A stretch of 60,041 nt of DNA from an uncultured Eubacteriales bacterium (GTDB lineage Bacteria > Bacillota > Clostridia > Oscillospirales > Oscillospiraceae), in contig USQL01000001.1 of NCBI GenBank assembly GCA_900556935.1, forward strand, positions 1-60,041, read 5' to 3'. A model generated the notes under the pieces. It was not told the DNA's origin, did not search any database, and saw only the letters and a program-made list of their open reading frames with translations. A program made the position numbers and the translations under genes. Positions 57,673 through 60,041 of the stretch are shown piece by piece; within the stretch, counting starts at the first letter, position 1; each line of letters opens with the position of its first letter.

Positions 57673-57674
57673 AG

Positions 57675-57716
57675 AAAATCCCCCTTGCCGCAGTGTATGG
57701 TGGCAGGGGGGATTTT
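57675..57716 (-). terminator. Hairpin that could terminate the upstream gene and mask the next ribosome binding site
   Basis: Arms 57675-57689 and 57702-57716 pair at 14 of 15 positions. On the minus strand the second arm contains the AAGGGGG of the 125-residue protein gene and ends TTTT. It lies 46 bases after the stop of the 600-residue membrane protein gene. Confidence 0.7.
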
Positions 57717-57762
57717 AGAATGAGAAAAACAGGTATCCGTTGTTTTTGCAGGCTTCCGAAAG

Positions 57763-59565
57763 CTAATTATTTTGCTTGGTTTCATTCGAATAACCTGCCA
57801 GTAGAAACGGGACACACAGCATGACCGGGAACGCATAGCGCACCGCGCCGTTGATATGGCTGAGCAGCAAACCGAGAATCAGCAGCACAATGGGGAGCAG
57901 AATCCATTTCTGTCTGTTTTCCGGGGCATACACAGCTGCAAGGAAGAGGATTCCCCCCAGCCAGCAATACAGTCCCGGGCTGCACAAAATTCGCACCGGC
58001 AGAAATTCCTGCACCTGTTCCAGTATTTCCTCTCCGGCCAGCCGCTGCTGCTCCGGGAGCCAATAGGAAAAATGCGTGCTTTCCGTCTCTGTGATGTCCT
58101 CCAGCTGAATATCGGAAGCGTACATGGTCTGGCCGCCCAAGGAAAAAGGCGTATAGTACAGATTCTTGGAATAGACAATTGCCTCCAGGCAGGTTATGGG
58201 ATGTTTTCTGAAAAAACTTCCGTTCAGCTCCAGGAACTTTCTGACCTGGGCCTGATTCTCCGCATGAAATGTATTTTTCACATCATCCGTCATGATTGTA
58301 GAAAAGCCGCCGCATACCGTTTCGTAGTCCAGCACATCGCTGATAGTCTGAATTTCCTCCGGTGTCAGCTCCTCCTGGTGCTCCTGACAGTAGTACGCCG
58401 TAATCGGGTAAAACAGGCTGTAATTTTCCCGCTGCCAGGGCTTTCCGATTCCTAGCGCCGGATATACAACGCTATTCATTGCCAGGCTTCCGGCGGCAAG
58501 AACACCTGCCACCAGCAAAAGCTTTCTCCGAATGTCCTTTTGAAAAATCGCCAGAAGTGCCAGACTTCCGGCGGCAAGATAAATGCCGCCTTTTCGGGTT
58601 GCCCCTGCCAACGCCCCCAGAAGGAGCAGCTGCCACAGGGACTTTTGTTCACCGCGTACCGCTCTTGCAAAGAAAATCAGGAAAAACAGGTAGACCGCAC
58701 CATGTATGGAATCCTTAATCAGTCCCCCCGCCATTTCCGGATATACAGGCATCAAGCCGAAAAACAGCGCCAGCAGCAGTCCGGCACAGTTTCCCCGCAA
58801 TTTGTGTACCTCCCGGCAAGCCATGACCATGGCAGATAGCAGCAGAACCGTTTGAAACAGCATACACACAAGGAGCCCGCCGTTGTCTCCCGCCAGCCAA
58901 TGTCCCGCCTGGAAAAGGACACCGTATAAAACCGTAAGCAGGACAGGCATGGACGCATGGAAATAGTACTTTCCCTGGTACATCAGAATCTGGATTGCCG
59001 TGTCCGTATACAAAGCCCCCGGCGCACGAAGAATCAGAATCGGGAGCCAGCACAGCAGAATAACTGCGCTGTACACTGCCCCCGCTTTCGCCCCCGGCAA
59101 GGACCCGTTTCCGACCGTCTGCCGCCCATTGAGCCACCGGCAAAGAAGCCGAATAAGCCCATAATAATTTCCCGTCAGCTGAATATAAAACAGCAGATTT
59201 TCCGTCAAATCGGCATCAGGCAAAAGCAAGAGTCCATTGAGCGCCTTGGGCGTTCTTGGGGAAATCCAAATCATGGTATTCCACGCAAAAAACGCCGCCA
59301 GTACCGCCGCTGAAATCCGAATTTTTTCGGTTTTGAGCCCTATCCGCGCCCAGGCCCAGCCGGAAGCCAATGCCGCCGCGCCGACTGCCAGCGCCCGCAC
59401 TGCGCCTGTATTCCCATAGCGCAGAGAATAAGCCACATGCCGAAGCAGCCCCGCCTCCGGGTCCGCACCCATAGGAAAGGCCATCATCGCCATGGCGGTT
59501 ACGGCCGTAAAGCCCGCCCACACCAGCGCGTACACAAGTGCTGCCTGGGTTTTATTCTTCCTCAT
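57763..59565 (-). CDS. Large polytopic membrane protein, GT-C-like, unknown function
   Basis: This 600-residue protein has about 13 hydrophobic helices and one soluble domain (about 410-500). The motif RAPGALYTDTAIQILMYQGKYYFHASMPVL lies in an extracytoplasmic loop near the middle, and MAGGLIKDSIHGAVYLFFLIFF follows; these resemble Firmicute proteins of the DUF6020 kind, which look like GT-C transferases. The start is ATG 59565 with GGAGG 10 bases upstream. It follows pheT after a terminator. A role in glycosylating the cell surface is inference. Confidence 0.75.
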   Translation of the reverse strand: MRKNKTQAALVYALVWAGFTAVTAMAMMAFPMGADPEAGLLRHVAYSLRYGNTGAVRALAVGAAALASGWAWARIGLKTEKIRISAAVLAAFFAWNTMIWISPRTPKALNGLLLLPDADLTENLLFYIQLTGNYYGLIRLLCRWLNGRQTVGNGSLPGAKAGAVYSAVILLCWLPILILRAPGALYTDTAIQILMYQGKYYFHASMPVLLTVLYGVLFQAGHWLAGDNGGLLVCMLFQTVLLLSAMVMACREVHKLRGNCAGLLLALFFGLMPVYPEMAGGLIKDSIHGAVYLFFLIFFARAVRGEQKSLWQLLLLGALAGATRKGGIYLAAGSLALLAIFQKDIRRKLLLVAGVLAAGSLAMNSVVYPALGIGKPWQRENYSLFYPITAYYCQEHQEELTPEEIQTISDVLDYETVCGGFSTIMTDDVKNTFHAENQAQVRKFLELNGSFFRKHPITCLEAIVYSKNLYYTPFSLGGQTMYASDIQLEDITETESTHFSYWLPEQQRLAGEEILEQVQEFLPVRILCSPGLYCWLGGILFLAAVYAPENRQKWILLPIVLLILGLLLSHINGAVRYAFPVMLCVPFLLAGYSNETKQNN

Positions 59566-59587
59566 TGGCACGCATCCTCCTTTGAAA

Positions 59588-59625
59588 ACTTTTCCCTGCC
59601 ACGGCATTCTGCGGCAGGGAAAAGT
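59588..59625 (-). terminator. Terminator of pheT
   Basis: A perfect 13-bp stem (59588-59600 with 59613-59625) has a 12-base loop; the minus strand continues TTTCAAAGG. It begins 11 bases after the pheT stop. Confidence 0.8.
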
Positions 59626-59636
59626 CATATTGGCAT

Positions 59637-60041
59637 TTAGCGAAGAGAAGCGTTCAGCTGCTCGGCCAGTGCCGCCAGAACCTTCTGGGTGACATTCTCG
59701 GAATCTGCATCCGTCAATGTCCGATCGTCGGCACGGAGTTCCAGGGAGAAAGCCATGCTCTTCTTCCCGGCGGGAACACCCACGCCCCGGTAGATATCAA
59801 AGAGCTTCACATCCCGCAGCAGCTTTCCGGCGGCATCGGCAATGATCTTTTCCGCCTGGGCCACGGTGACCTCCTCATCACAGACCAGAGCCAGGTCCCG
59901 GCTGACAGCGGGGTACTTGGGCAGCGGCACATAGGTGGGATCGGGCAGCATCAAAGAGAGCATCTTGGTGAAGTTCAGTTCCGCGCAGTAGACCTCGGCG
60001 TCAATGCCGTAGTTCTTGGCAACCAGGGGATGGACCTGGCC
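59637..60041 (-). CDS. pheT: Phenylalanyl-tRNA synthetase beta subunit, C-terminal part (truncated by window edge)
   Basis: The 134 visible residues form the C-terminal ferredoxin-fold anticodon-binding (FDX-ACB) domain of PheT. VHPLVAKNYGI is from the end of the B3/B7 part; PLPKYPAVSRDLALVCDEEVTVAQ and the terminal YRGVGVPAGKKSMAFSLELRADDRTLTDADSE are characteristic. It ends at TAA 59637-59639. The N-terminal two thirds lie beyond the window; pheS is presumably upstream of it. Confidence 0.95.
   Translation of the reverse strand, partial: GQVHPLVAKNYGIDAEVYCAELNFTKMLSLMLPDPTYVPLPKYPAVSRDLALVCDEEVTVAQAEKIIADAAGKLLRDVKLFDIYRGVGVPAGKKSMAFSLELRADDRTLTDADSENVTQKVLAALAEQLNASLR

Noticed and set aside
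1..60041. CRISPR array, tRNA or rRNA genes, prophage, transposase
   Set aside because: No regularly spaced direct repeats, no tRNA cloverleaf or rRNA sequence and no phage or transposase protein were recognised by eye; a covariance-model scan would be needed to be certain.

Overview
The window is about 60 kb of GC-rich, densely packed chromosome from a Gram-positive (Firmicutes) anaerobe. FeoB, GreA, a B-type dihydroorotate dehydrogenase (PyrD/PyrK), a YhaM/YhaN/YhaO RNA and DNA processing set, an SdpR/SdpI pair, strong AGGAGG-type ribosome binding sites and GTG/TTG starts together suggest a gut clostridium of the Oscillospirales (Ruminococcaceae/Oscillospiraceae) type. This placement is an inference from gene content and composition. 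No rRNA, tRNA, CRISPR array, prophage or transposase gene was seen.

Layout. 1-5.1 kb: the end of feoB, a 45-residue Cys-rich FeoB-associated protein, then ymdB-yhaO-yhaN. 5.1-5.8 kb: a gene-free nested inverted-repeat region. 5.8-7.4 kb: a VanZ-like protein, peptide deformylase and a zinc-ribbon membrane protein. 7.5-14 kb: a carboxylate block with malic enzyme and a 2-hydroxycarboxylate transporter, LeuC/LeuD-like dehydratase subunits, a divergent GntR/FCD regulator with a perfect palindromic operator, and an AEC-family permease. 14-17 kb: branched-chain aminotransferase, nitroreductase, and sdpR-sdpI with a palindromic operator. 17-20 kb: greA-lysS, where LysRS carries a C-terminal tRNA-binding domain. 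20-23 kb: an ECF-like sigma factor with its putative membrane-bound partner, and an AAA/DUF4143 ATPase. 23-27 kb: cation/proton antiporter, MscS channel and YhaM. 27-30 kb: an FtsX-type ABC system. 30-34 kb: an RpiR regulator, nagA, a YgjP-like protease and an amidohydrolase. 34-39.5 kb: a MATE transporter followed by a possible 33-residue protein, a polytopic GT-C-like protein, a compact P-loop protein and pgi. 39.5-48.4 kb: the pyrimidine operon pyrC-carB-pyrK-pyrD-pyrF-pyrE-pyrB. 48.4-51.4 kb: a second MATE protein and a GH25/SH3 lipoprotein. 51.5-57.3 kb: a MacAB-like exporter with two adaptor paralogues. 57.3-60 kb: a small orphan protein, another large membrane protein and the 3' end of pheT.

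How the genes work together. The pyr operon encodes all of de novo UMP synthesis except the small carbamoyl-phosphate synthetase subunit. It begins with a promoter and a very short attenuator-like leader, and it ends with an aspartate transcarbamoylase whose C-terminus carries only the zinc domain of PyrI. The carboxylate block looks like a malate or related hydroxyacid uptake and interconversion module under GntR control. At least four families of short palindromic, transposase-less repeats sit between genes, and some double as terminators.

The most noteworthy items are the PyrB-PyrI zinc-domain fusion, the pyr leader, the two-adaptor ABC exporter with Met/Gly-rich tracts, the LysRS-Trbp111 fusion, the repeat families, and several palindromic operators precisely placed at promoters.
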